From Aurantiochytrium sp. KH105 (Eukaryota; Sar; Bigyra; Thraustochytrida; Thraustochytriidae): a DNA stretch of 64,000 nt. The DNA is taken from NCBI GenBank assembly GCA_003116975.1, contig BGKB01000181.1:1-64000 (forward strand), in the 5' to 3' direction. Positions 1-10,950 of the stretch are shown in pieces. The position numbers were made by a program, and so were the translations under genes. Position 1 is the first letter of the stretch, and the number at the start of each line of letters is the position of its first letter. The notes under the pieces were generated by a model that ran no database searches, was not told where the DNA came from, and saw only the letters and a program-made list of their open reading frames with translations.

Positions 1-680
1 TTCGCCTCTAGGCCAGTCTGTCCAACGTCTCGCGGCCAGACGATGCAAAAGACAGAAAAACGAGCGGGTCCCCCCCTCACGTTGTGCGACTTGCTTCAGC
101 GATAGATGGACAACCGTGCTTCCCTTCTGACCATTGTGCACCCGCAACAGCAAGGAGCAATAACTTTCGCAGCAATGAAATGCTGGTTATGGCCTCTCCC
201 TTGCCTATTTCCCTCCCCCCCTTCCCCCCCGCACGCCGGTTGTACTGAACAGTTATGAATGCATGCTTGAAAGCGCGCCGTTACCTGCCGCCATGATGTG
301 CTGCTTGTCGGCGTTATTCTTTGCTTCCCCTGCAAGCACAGCATACAATGGCTTCTCTGCACAGCTTGCAACTGCAAGGCTCCAGCCCTTGCGAGATTTT
401 TCTTCGTTTCTTCACTTTGTCCCTCTCGCCTTCTTTCCTTCCGTTCGCGTCCCATCGCGGTGCGTCGCGAGTTCTCGAGAAACGACTAGTCAGGACACGA
501 GTCACGCCTGCCTTTTGCCTTCTTTGCCTTCTAGCCTAGCCTGCTCGTTTCGCCACGGGGAATTTAGGTTCCAACGGACGACTCTGTGAACTAATGACCA
601 TGACTCGCAACGATTGAACCGTTGCAATGTGACAGAGGCCTTCGCATCTTCTACCACCACGACTACGCCCATTCCCATGG

Positions 681-734
681 ACACGCACGTACGCACGCAC
701 GCACGCATGCTGACGCATGCTGACGCATGCACGC
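681..734. repeat. ACGC / GACGCATGCT simple repeat
   Basis: Tandem ACGC units pass into repeated TGACGCATGC decamers. It lies in the spacer upstream of the receptor gene. Confidence 0.8.
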
Positions 735-926
735 GGTACGGCGCCCCGCATCCGTTCGCAGCTTTGTTGCTTCTTGTCATCTCGAGCTCTGCCTCGCCGC
801 CGCGGGACAACCGACTCGCCGCGCTGGAACTCTGCCAACTTCCACTTCGACCTTAAAACTTCCCAGTCCAGCGCCGGCGGCAAACTCGAGCACAAACTCT
901 GTGATGCACGCACGTCTCTGAGCACG

Positions 927-950
927 CATGCATGCATGCATGCATGCATG
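927..950. repeat. (CATG)n microsatellite
   Basis: Six tandem CATG tetramers, self-complementary and able to extrude a hairpin. It lies in non-coding DNA. Confidence 0.85.
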
Positions 951-1476
951 GCCACGCCTGCCATGCAATAATTTGCAAGAGGAGACGGCCATCCAGCGCG
1001 GGTCCCCGCGCAGCCTGGACATAGTCGTGAAGTTGCAACCCTCAGGCCTCCATGCGTGTGCCTGCCCGTGCCGATCGCCCCCCCACCCTATGCCCGCCCA
1101 CCAGCAGCAAATTGCGCAAGCTTTGCAACTCGCTGTCGCCAGCGCTCGTAAGCTAGGCCAACAGCATTCATGTCAACTCCGTTTGCCCGACTCAACGGAC
1201 ACATTCACGAGTGCGAGTATGATGATGGGAAAAGAAGAGGTGGTGGAAGGAAGTTGGACGGGTGAACGGGCGGGTTGCCGAGATGGACCGTGCGCGACGC
1301 GCTGAAAGCCTCGGACGGTTTTCGAGCATCGCGATAAGGTCGACCCGAGAGGGCTTCGCCGTAGGTAGGACAGGCTGCTCCTACTCCGGCGAAGCAAAGC
1401 GCCAAGCTGTTTCGCTTGATCGAGCCTGCACTGCAGTAGGCAGATCAACGAGGGCGATCGATTGCTCGAGTCCATT

Positions 1477-1493
1477 GATCGATCGATCGATCG
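1477..1493. repeat. (GATC)n microsatellite
   Basis: Four tandem GATC units and a partial fifth in the spacer upstream of the receptor gene. Confidence 0.8.
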
Positions 1494-2010
1494 TAACGGC
1501 ACATGTCTGACTGCCTGAGCTAACTGATCGAGCTGACTGTGAGGTCGAGACTTCGTTGGTGGCAACAACAAAAAAACCGATCTGCGCCCCTCAAGACTTG
1601 GCAAGCCTGCCTGGCCGTCTCCCGCAACGAAAAAGCAGTTGTCCTTCGCGCGGCGCGAACCGCGGCAGTCCGTCTCGAGCCTCGAGTTCCGAGCCTTGCG
1701 CAGCCGAGACGCTCGCGGGGCTGCCCGGAAAAAGCGAACCTCGGGATCCGGCCGGCGCATTCACCTCCGCGCACCGAACAATTGGCACGCGCACATAGTA
1801 GGAACTTGAGCCGCCGTATGCCCAGATAGACATCAGCCAAGCAAGCAGGCAGTCAGACGCGAATCGTTCGCCTTCACTCCAGGCTTGCATCCTTTTTGGG
1901 TCCAGGCTTTCGCGACTTTGCGCCGCCATCGCGACTCGAGCGGCGCCCTGTTGGTGGCGCGGCGCAGCGCGGCAGAGCGACGGAGCTGGTGATCCAGGCT
2001 CGCGCGCAAA

Positions 2011-4824
2011 ATGCGTCTCTTTCTGTTGCTCGCGGCGCTTGCTGCATACGCGAACGTCCCGTGCAAAGCAGCCTCGACACTTCGCGTCGGCGTGCTTGCG
2101 AGCAAGGGCGTTGAAAAAACCACACAACTTTGGAATCGGACACTCGTCGAGAATCTCACCGCGTCTCTTCACGCCTTTCTCGACGACGTTTCCATCGCAT
2201 TTGAGGCGCTCGAGTACTCGCAAGTTCTCGATTGCATTCAAGACGAAAAGGTGGACTTTCTAATTGCCAACCCTTTTGTCCAGACCTGTGCCAGCGCCGT
2301 CGCTCACGCAGCTCCCATCGCTACGCTGCAAAAGATCCATGGTGGTGTCACACTTCATCAGTACGCTGGAAAAATTATTGTGCGTGCCGATAATGACGAG
2401 ATCAACACCCTTGAAGACATTGACGGCAAGGTCATCTCTGCGGTCTCGCTCAAGAGCTTCGGAGGCGCCCAGGCCCAAATCGAACAGATGATACATCACG
2501 AGGTTCACCCTTTCACGACGGCAAAGCAGCTCAGATTCACGGGCAGTCAATTCAATGTGGTCGCCGATCTTCAAAGCGGCGCTGCCGATGTCGGCTTCGT
2601 GAGAATGGACACCCTTGAGACATTGGTGCGCGAAGGTCAGCTCGCCGACGCAAGTCAGTTCAAGATCGTTGGGGAAGTCGACGACGACTTTGCGTATGAG
2701 CACAGCACTGATTTGTACAGCGAATGGGCCTTCATGGCATTTCCACACGTTGCGGAAGACGTTCAAGAAGCGGTCCTCGAGGCGGTTCTTCGTCTGAATC
2801 TCAATGAAAGTGCCGAGCTGGCGGACGGAGGCTACTTCAAGTTTGGCCCACCCGCCTCGTATCACCACGAGGCAATTGTGCAAAGAGACCTGGGAATCTT
2901 GCACACGGACGTGCACACGGGTTGGGAAACATGCCGCTTTTCTTCCAGCGAGGTTGAAACGCTCATTTGCCCATCAGGCTACGCAAAGTACCCCAAGGCA
3001 GAGATTGCGGCGCACTGCGCCGCTCTCGAGGCCGAGGACAGCCGTTTCGCCTGTCCGGACGACTACGAGTGCATCTGCTCCCCGTGTCGCGAGTCGCTGC
3101 CAGTCGAAATGTACGCTCTTGACTCTGCAAACCTGCGCCAGATTGCCAGAGCTGCCGACTATTCGACTGAAGAATTTTTGCTCGACCTGGGCGAGCCGTG
3201 CGATCGCGTCCGCAATTGTGGTTCATGGACGGAGACAGACGAAACGCTCTCCTTTCTCCTTGTTGACCACGTACTCGAAGACCGCGTCACCGCATTTTCG
3301 CCAGCGTGGTCTCTCTTCGGAAACGGCGTCAATCTGCACGGCAACGCAAGCGTTCTTAGCGACGACAGCAAGTACTGGCTTCTCGAAATCCCGGGGCAAG
3401 AGATTGTGACGCTGCTATTGGAACTTTTCGATGTCACAACAGACCTAGACGTCTCGCCCGTGATTCTGAACGTCGAGGAAAAGCTCGACACGGGCGACAT
3501 GGGCTTCTTTCTTCGCGCGCTCTCCTTTGTGGCCGGGTTCGTCACGGTCTTGATCTCGGGCTTGGCCTTGATCATCTTTTTCGTCATGCGCAAATCACCT
3601 GTCGTGCGCTCCAACCGGCTCGACGTTCTCGTCTTCCAGTGTCTGGGTTGTCTTCTGGTTGGTCTGGCCGGTATTTTCTTGGCAACGTTTTCGACACCGC
3701 TCGATGAGATCCCTGAAAACTCGCACCACCTCTCGGCAACGGAGGAGACCGTGACGTGCCATCTTGAGGTCCTTTTCCCCCTGGTGGGGATGCACCTGGT
3801 TTTGTCAACCTTTTTCATCAAGTCCGCCTTTCTCGTGCGCCTGTACAAGTATATGGCAATGAAGCGCGTCAAGTTCACCTCAAGGCGCTTGATCAAACAG
3901 CTTGTGCTTGTTTCACTGCCGGACCTCATCGTTGCCGTGGCGATGCTCGTCGTCACCAAGCCGCACATCAAGAACCATACGCAACGTTTCTGCCTCACGA
4001 CGACGGACGTCAGCGCACGACCCTTTATGCTCGCATTGACTTCCATCAAGGTCCCTCCTCTTATGTACGCAGGCTGGGTGGCTTTGCAAACCGAGTCGCT
4101 GCCTTCGCGCTTCAATAACTCGCGATTGCAATGGATCATTGTCACGCTCGGGGTCATCTATACGGGCGTGGCCTTTCTCATTTGGGGCGCAATTGACGAA
4201 AAGGTGACAGCCACGACCAAGAACATGATTGGCGCCCTCCTTCTCATTCTCTCTGAGTTGGTTCTGGTTCCTCACATGGTCATGATACCGTGCTACCAAT
4301 CGATTCGTGGAATCTTTCGTCGTCATTCTGTGCGCTCTGTACTGCGCTCTGTGCTAAGTCTATCGACGTCTTCGCCTGGTGTAGGGGATACGCGGACCGT
4401 TGCGTCGATCGCTCCAAGCGTCATCGACGGAGACGAGGCAAGTTCGAGCAGCGGCAAGTATAACGTTGCCAAGGAAGAGCAACCGCTCAGCATCGATGCC
4501 TTACTCGACCGCCTCGTGGACTCGGCGCAGAAACAGGGCAATCGAGTCGACCAGCTCAAGAAGGAGCTCGATACCGAGTCCAAAAAGCTCAATAAACTCC
4601 GTGACAAGGTCTTTGTATTGCGGCGCGAGATCGATGTCCGCAACAAGTCTTCCCTGGCCGCATTTGCGTTTCGTGGAAAGTTCCTCTCCTCCGTTAAGCC
4701 CCGCGGATCTTCCGTTGTGGGTGGCATGCGGAATTCCTCGGTTGCCTCGGTTACCTCGGTTCCGGATGCGCTCAGTCCAAAAGCCCCAGATGCTCTTAGT
4801 CCGAAAGCCCTAGAAGCCAAGTAG
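2011..4824 (+). CDS. PhnD/TtrS-like ligand-binding domain fused to a class C-like 7TM receptor
   Basis: 937 residues. A signal peptide (about 1-20, cut near CKA/AST) precedes a periplasmic-binding-protein-like domain (about 22-300). Phrases such as DVGFVRMDTLETLVREGQL and SEWAFMAFPHV recall the PhnD-type sensor part of bacterial TtrS-like histidine kinases. A Cys-rich segment follows (about 308-362, CPSGY...CICSPC), a type that in bacterial kinases sits just after that sensor. Seven hydrophobic helices (about 500-763) include the NRLDVLVFQCLG stretch resembling helix 2 of class C GPCRs. The tail has a coiled coil (about 826-877) and a short SPKAPDAL/SPKALEAK duplication. Inferred role: cell-surface receptor for a small, possibly anionic ligand, signalling through G proteins. 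There is no kinase domain. The sensor plus 7TM architecture is visible in one uninterrupted frame; ligand and coupling are unknown. Confidence 0.8.
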   Translation: MRLFLLLAALAAYANVPCKAASTLRVGVLASKGVEKTTQLWNRTLVENLTASLHAFLDDVSIAFEALEYSQVLDCIQDEKVDFLIANPFVQTCASAVAHAAPIATLQKIHGGVTLHQYAGKIIVRADNDEINTLEDIDGKVISAVSLKSFGGAQAQIEQMIHHEVHPFTTAKQLRFTGSQFNVVADLQSGAADVGFVRMDTLETLVREGQLADASQFKIVGEVDDDFAYEHSTDLYSEWAFMAFPHVAEDVQEAVLEAVLRLNLNESAELADGGYFKFGPPASYHHEAIVQRDLGILHTDVHTGWETCRFSSSEVETLICPSGYAKYPKAEIAAHCAALEAEDSRFACPDDYECICSPCRESLPVEMYALDSANLRQIARAADYSTEEFLLDLGEPCDRVRNCGSWTETDETLSFLLVDHVLEDRVTAFSPAWSLFGNGVNLHGNASVLSDDSKYWLLEIPGQEIVTLLLELFDVTTDLDVSPVILNVEEKLDTGDMGFFLRALSFVAGFVTVLISGLALIIFFVMRKSPVVRSNRLDVLVFQCLGCLLVGLAGIFLATFSTPLDEIPENSHHLSATEETVTCHLEVLFPLVGMHLVLSTFFIKSAFLVRLYKYMAMKRVKFTSRRLIKQLVLVSLPDLIVAVAMLVVTKPHIKNHTQRFCLTTTDVSARPFMLALTSIKVPPLMYAGWVALQTESLPSRFNNSRLQWIIVTLGVIYTGVAFLIWGAIDEKVTATTKNMIGALLLILSELVLVPHMVMIPCYQSIRGIFRRHSVRSVLRSVLSLSTSSPGVGDTRTVASIAPSVIDGDEASSSSGKYNVAKEEQPLSIDALLDRLVDSAQKQGNRVDQLKKELDTESKKLNKLRDKVFVLRREIDVRNKSSLAAFAFRGKFLSSVKPRGSSVVGGMRNSSVASVTSVPDALSPKAPDALSPKALEAK

Positions 4825-5385
4825 TACCCCCTTTAACGAGCGGTGTCTGGGGATAAAGGGAAATCACTGTAAACAACGTAATTCTTCGGGTTTTTGTAGA
4901 CTCTCAAATAGTCTTTTCCATTCTTTTCTTCCAGTCTACCACTACTGTCGTTGTGTCTGATAAAAGGAAGATTCTTTCGTCGCTTACGAGGCTTCTAGCG
5001 CTGTAAACGATGCTTCCGCATACGACGGCTTACCATGAAAGATAAACATTTCAATTACAGTTTTGACAGTGCGTAAGCTCCGCTTTCTCGCAGAATTAGA
5101 GTATCTTCTTTTGACGTCTCAGCCGAGATTGGTACATTTGCGGTGAACGGCAAAATTGAGATCGACGATATGCACTGGTTCGTTCTTGTCAAGATGGAAA
5201 GGGGAAGAAAATGCACCCGAACAGAAGATGATAACTTTATTTTCCATCATCTTGTTTCTTATTTTCGTCTTATTTCTCGATAGCATCATGACGTTTTCCG
5301 CGACGACCAGCAGGCCGATTCGTGCGCGACCGAAAGCCAGGCGAGGACACACTTTACTCGCAAATGGCAGGCCAGCAATCCCTTG
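4825..5385. other. Convergent intergenic region
   Basis: This AT-richer stretch lies between two convergent genes (receptor + and Rab2 -) and should hold both 3' UTRs and poly(A) sites. TTTATT near 5236-5241 reads AATAAA on the minus strand, about 145 bp past the Rab2 stop, and could be its poly(A) signal. No coding region is supported. Confidence 0.5.
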
Positions 5386-7186
<1,801 letters not shown>

Positions 7187-9058
7187 TTATTCTCGAACAA
7201 AAGGCTCGATGGTCATCTCCAAAACCGTGCAGGGAAACGGAATGGAAAAGTTCTGCAGAACCTCGACGTGAAGAACGCCAAAGGAACCAAGCTCGGTGTA
7301 CTCGGTTGCGTCGTGGGGCTTCCACATGATCGTCGCACCACGGCCAGGAAAGAACATGCGGTCCTCGTCACGGCTCACGAGCTTGTACTCGCCAATGGAG
7401 GCACCGTCGGAAATGAGAGTCTGCACCAGCGAGCTGTCGTGGGCCTCAGGGCAGTACTCCTTGGCCGGGACCACGGAGAGAACCTGCATGATACGGTCAA
7501 CAAGACCGTGAATGGTCTCAAAGCTCGAAGCGAGGCCAGCGTGCAGCGCGGCGAGGTGGCGCTCATTCCGGCAGCCGATATCCTTCTCGCCAGGAGTGCG
7601 TGGGTCACGCAAGACAACATCAGAGACCTCAAAGAGTCGGATACCCTCGGAAATCTTGAGCGACATGTTCTCGCCCAGCGTCTTTACCACACCGGGCAAC
7701 AAGGAGGTGCGCACACACTGGAACTCAATGGTTTTGGGGTTTGCCAGGGTCACGGCAAGATTGCCCGGGTCCTCGCGATTGAGATACTTGAAGTTCTCGT
7801 CCAAAGAGCACAGGCCAAGCGTCATGCACTCCATGTAGCCTTGACGGCTAATCTCGTAACGCAAGAGGTCGCTCAAAAGGTTCACGGGGAGTTCCTTGCC
7901 CGGACGGTGCGAAACGGGTACCGTTTTGACAATGTTATTGTAGCCGTAGGCGATGGCGATATCCTCGGCGATGTCGACCTCGTGCAAGATATCGCTACGC
8001 GTCACGGGTACGGTGACAGTCAGTACAGTTTCGTCGTCATTGAGGGTGGCCGGCCCAAGCTGCATTCGCTCAACGAGCTGGCGCATGTCCTGCGCGGGCA
8101 CTTCGGCGCCAATCGTGCTCTGCACGCGGGCAACATCCGCATCGGCAGCACGCGTCGAGAGGTCTGGGCACGTCATGTTCGAGATCGGCTCGGTGCTGCC
8201 GCCCGGAAGCACGGGCTCATTGTAGACCACATCGACAGTCTCGACGCACTCGGGCGTATCGCAGTAACGCGCGAACATGGCAACAATCGTGTTGAGCACA
8301 ATTTTGGCCTTGGTCATGTCGGTGGCAGTGCACTCAATAAACATGTTCTTGGTGTCCTTGGACATCTTGGAGACCGAACCGTTGATGATCGGGGGAAGCG
8401 AGACCACTTGGCGGTTTTTGTCATAGATGACCGGGTACACGGGCGAGTCGTAAATAATATCCGTGTACGGCTTGAGCGCCCTGCGCTCCGGGTTGACGCG
8501 AAAGTCGTCGAGAATCTCGCGCGCGTTCATCTCCTTGGTCTCAAAGAGGTGCACAAAGCGAATGTCCTCCGGGGCGAGAGCCTCGTACGTGAAAGGGCCC
8601 TCGATGTTGTCGAGATCGTGCGTGCCAATGGCGACCAGGGTGCGCCGACGGCACAGGTTCCGATGCAGCTGGTCCTGGAGATCGAGGCAGCTCCGGTACG
8701 ACTCCTCGGTGAGATTGAGCCCGCGAAGCACGGCCGAGACCACAAAGGGACGAATCTGCTGGGTTTCCTTGTGCACAGTGATCCGCGTGGGGCCGGGGTC
8801 AGCAGGGGCCACCGTCTTGAAGACGGGCAGCTTTTCATTCCCGTTGAACACGTTGAGCGCGCGCGCGAGACCTTCCAGGCACAGGAGGTCGTATCTGTTG
8901 GCGGGAATGTCGATCTTGTAGATCACCTCGCCCTCCTCCTCCTCGACGTCATCGAGCTCGATGCCGTAGTCGAAGCAGAGTTGGTCGAACTCCTCTTCCG
9001 TGTACTCCTTGCCCAGCTCCCGGAAGAGGGAGTCGCGCTTCACGCTCACCACGGGCAT
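7187..9058 (-). CDS. FARSB: Phenylalanyl-tRNA synthetase beta subunit, eukaryotic cytosolic type
   Basis: 623 residues, slightly longer than the human subunit. It forms the alpha2-beta2 enzyme that charges tRNA-Phe in the cytosol; beta carries the tRNA-binding and B3/B4 editing modules. The N-terminus MPVVSVKRDSLFRELG and the motif YKIDIPANRYDLLCLEG are characteristic of the archaeal/eukaryotic type. The B3/B4-like middle (VVSLPPIINGSVSKMS, MFIECTATDMTKAKIVLNT), the B5 region (LHEVDIAEDIAIAYGYNNI) and the C-terminal catalytic-like core (ECMTLGLCSLDENF, RLFEVSDVVL) follow in order. The start at 9058 is the first in-frame ATG, has a TCAAGATG context and fits the family. No organellar presequence is present. 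An antisense open frame covers the whole gene and is a compositional shadow. Confidence 0.96.
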   Translation of the reverse strand: MPVVSVKRDSLFRELGKEYTEEEFDQLCFDYGIELDDVEEEEGEVIYKIDIPANRYDLLCLEGLARALNVFNGNEKLPVFKTVAPADPGPTRITVHKETQQIRPFVVSAVLRGLNLTEESYRSCLDLQDQLHRNLCRRRTLVAIGTHDLDNIEGPFTYEALAPEDIRFVHLFETKEMNAREILDDFRVNPERRALKPYTDIIYDSPVYPVIYDKNRQVVSLPPIINGSVSKMSKDTKNMFIECTATDMTKAKIVLNTIVAMFARYCDTPECVETVDVVYNEPVLPGGSTEPISNMTCPDLSTRAADADVARVQSTIGAEVPAQDMRQLVERMQLGPATLNDDETVLTVTVPVTRSDILHEVDIAEDIAIAYGYNNIVKTVPVSHRPGKELPVNLLSDLLRYEISRQGYMECMTLGLCSLDENFKYLNREDPGNLAVTLANPKTIEFQCVRTSLLPGVVKTLGENMSLKISEGIRLFEVSDVVLRDPRTPGEKDIGCRNERHLAALHAGLASSFETIHGLVDRIMQVLSVVPAKEYCPEAHDSSLVQTLISDGASIGEYKLVSRDEDRMFFPGRGATIMWKPHDATEYTELGSFGVLHVEVLQNFSIPFPCTVLEMTIEPFVRE

Positions 9059-9206
9059 CTTGACCTTTGGGTGTGTTGCGAGAAGGTGCGGCGGCGACCC
9101 TGTCCTGCACTCGCGTCGCGCACACGAAAGGGAGAGAGAGAGAGAAAGAAAGAGAGAGAGAACGAGGTGCTTGCCGCGCCCCGAGCGTTTCGCGAGCTCG
9201 CACCGC

Positions 9207-9256
9207 GCAAAGCAACGCAACGCGACGCGAAGCAAAGCAATGCAATGCAAAGCAAG
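9207..9256. repeat. GCRAN pentamer repeat upstream of PheRS beta
   Basis: Ten consecutive 5-bp units of the form GC(A/G)A(A/C/T/G), 149-198 bp upstream of the PheRS start. Confidence 0.85.
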
Positions 9257-9323
9257 ATTGATGATGTGTCGCCGCAGCGTGTTTGGTTGTCGCGAATTTA
9301 GTGTCCATTATAAATTGGGTGCC

Positions 9324-9354
9324 TTAGGTTAGGTTTTGTAGGTTAGGTTAGGTT
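9324..9354. repeat. TTAGG-type telomere-like tract
   Basis: Four TTAGG units in two pairs separated by TTTTGTAGG. On the PheRS strand it reads as CCTAA repeats, 266-296 bp before that gene's start codon. It may be an interstitial telomere-like tract or a telo-box-like regulatory element. Confidence 0.6.
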
Positions 9355-9623
9355 CCGATGTATAATGTCTTCTGTCAGAATGCGAATAGTTTACATTAGA
9401 ATTTCCGCATTCGCGGCAACATAAAATAATAGACGACGTCTAAGAAGCCGGACAAACTACACTGTAAAGACATGCTGTAGGCCAAGGGAACAATAGACGC
9501 GCAGTATGTGAAGCAAGTACGTTCCAAAAATAGCCAATGCATGCTGTGCCTGCTAACTGGGTACTTTAGAATCGCATTCGCTAGCGATACAATCGGTTAT
9601 ACTCATGGTGGGATAGCATCGTA

Positions 9624-9633
9624 CCTAGGCCTA
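9624..9633. repeat. CCTAGGCCTA decamer copy
   Basis: One copy of a decamer that recurs in non-coding DNA of this window. It lies 85-94 bp past the stop codon of the minus-strand coiled-coil gene. Confidence 0.6.
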
Positions 9634-9717
9634 TCTATGTCAAAGCACGAAGGTGTTGAAACAAAAAAAGCAGAACAAAAGAAAGAAGAAGAAGAAGAAG
9701 AAGAAGAAGACACGAAA

Positions 9718-10950
9718 TTAGGACTCGGTGTCCCAATCCAGCTGCGACAGCCATCCCGCAGGCCGTCCACCAGCAAGATTTTTCGACATGGATGCCGGCG
9801 GGGTCCAAGGCACGGCCGTTCCAGGAGGGGCCTGTGGCGGAAATTTCGAGTGGTGCAGACCTTGAGTTGACAGCGCCTTTTCCGTGGTGTCAAGGCTCTC
9901 AAGACGATGACGACGACTCGCAGTTGATGACTTTGCATCACCGCAGGCATACACTTGGCGACAAATGAAGTCGTCAACTTCAGGTTTTTGATCAACACGA
10001 ACGCGCTCTCCCCAGAGATCCCCACACAGCACTTCAACCGCATCGACTGTTACGTCGTTGTCTTCATCATTTTGCGCAGAGGCGGCCAATGGATCAGATA
10101 GCAAAGCGCACCTCTCGCGTTGCTCATTCTCGCTCTCGACATCGGTTGCGTTGTTCTCATCCTCGTTCTCATCCACGACCGAGAGCTTTCTAAATCGTGC
10201 TTTAAGACGTCTCCTTTGTCGATCATCTTTCCTTTTGGGCGTTTCTTTTTCATCTCTACTGAGAAAGTTTTGCGGCTTGTCTTCTTCTTGGCGAGGATCT
10301 CTCTGTAAAGGCTCATTTGCTTTTCTTGCGTCCTCTTCTGAAGCACTCTGCGGCATCCTCTGAGGCAAGGGTCGGTGAAGCAGCTCGACTGGCTTTCGTG
10401 GCAGGGGTGGCGGTGACACTGGGTGTGGAGGCGAGCTTGAGGCTTCTGAAAAGAGTTCCTGCGACGAGCGAGGTGAACAGGTCGGTAGACTGTCAAGAGC
10501 TACCTCTTCGTGGACATGGAGAATGCGCGCGAGCGATTCGCGAGCTTTTTCGTCTGCGATCTCGTCTCCTTGCTCGAGAGCTGTTTGCAAAGTTTCGATC
10601 TCCCGCAAAGCCTCTTTGCGGCCGCTGATTGCCTCGTACAGCTTGCGCTTCGTGCGCTCGAGTTTTTCGCGCAGTTTGGCGGCTCGTTTCGCCTCTTCTT
10701 TTGCAATTTGCTCTGCTTTTTCTCGGCAAAGTACTTCACGTGTACGCATATTTTCCTCTTTTGCAATCCGCTCTGCAGCGAGGTGAAGCGATTCGGTCAA
10801 GTCTTGCACATCTTGTTCGAGGTCAATGTTCCGTTTTCGTGTTGTCAAAAGCTCTTGTTCAAGGTCACGTCGACGCGCCTCGCTCGCTTCGAGCTGTTCA
10901 AGGAGCTCCTCCGCCGCTGCGAGCGCCTCCTCCTCCATTGTTGCTGTCAT
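9718..10950 (-). CDS. Coiled-coil protein of unknown function
   Basis: 410 residues; family not recognised. Residues about 5-155 are a strongly charged, heptad-like coiled coil (EEALAAAEELLEQLEASEAR onward). A Pro/Ser-rich linker follows (about 160-200, including SPPPLPRKP, a possible SH3-type ligand), then a basic stretch (KRKDDRQRRRLKARFRKL, a plausible nuclear localisation signal) and an acidic segment (ENEDENNATDVESENE). The C-terminal quarter (DAVEVLCGDLWGERV, DDFICRQVYACGDA, and a Trp-containing end) has more residue diversity and may be folded. ATG codons occur at 10950 and, four codons later, at 10938. There is no signal peptide or membrane segment. A scaffold role is only a guess. 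Confidence 0.75.
   Translation of the reverse strand: MTATMEEEALAAAEELLEQLEASEARRRDLEQELLTTRKRNIDLEQDVQDLTESLHLAAERIAKEENMRTREVLCREKAEQIAKEEAKRAAKLREKLERTKRKLYEAISGRKEALREIETLQTALEQGDEIADEKARESLARILHVHEEVALDSLPTCSPRSSQELFSEASSSPPHPVSPPPLPRKPVELLHRPLPQRMPQSASEEDARKANEPLQRDPRQEEDKPQNFLSRDEKETPKRKDDRQRRRLKARFRKLSVVDENEDENNATDVESENEQRERCALLSDPLAASAQNDEDNDVTVDAVEVLCGDLWGERVRVDQKPEVDDFICRQVYACGDAKSSTASRRHRLESLDTTEKALSTQGLHHSKFPPQAPPGTAVPWTPPASMSKNLAGGRPAGWLSQLDWDTES

Larger units (their letters stand above)
1..2010. other. Gene-free 5' spacer
   Basis: No convincing coding region is seen here. All open frames are short, overlap one another on both strands and have low-complexity translations. The stretch holds C-rich and CT-rich patches and several short tandem repeats, listed separately. 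The last few hundred bases presumably carry the promoter and 5' UTR of the receptor gene that starts at 2011. No TATA-like element stands out. Confidence 0.6.
9059..9717. other. Spacer upstream of PheRS beta
   Basis: Contains a GA-rich tract (about 9138-9165), a 5-bp-period repeat (9207-9256), a TTAGG-like tract (9324-9354), a CCTAGGCCTA decamer (9624-9633) and a GAA tract (about 9684-9710). No gene is supported. It holds the PheRS promoter and the 3' UTR of the coiled-coil gene that ends at 9718. Confidence 0.6.

Noticed and set aside
7268-9301. 677-residue + strand open frame opposite PheRS beta
   Set aside because: It is the antisense of a strongly conserved gene. Its length follows from GC-biased third positions, and its translation (H/R/V/G/L-rich) matches no family.
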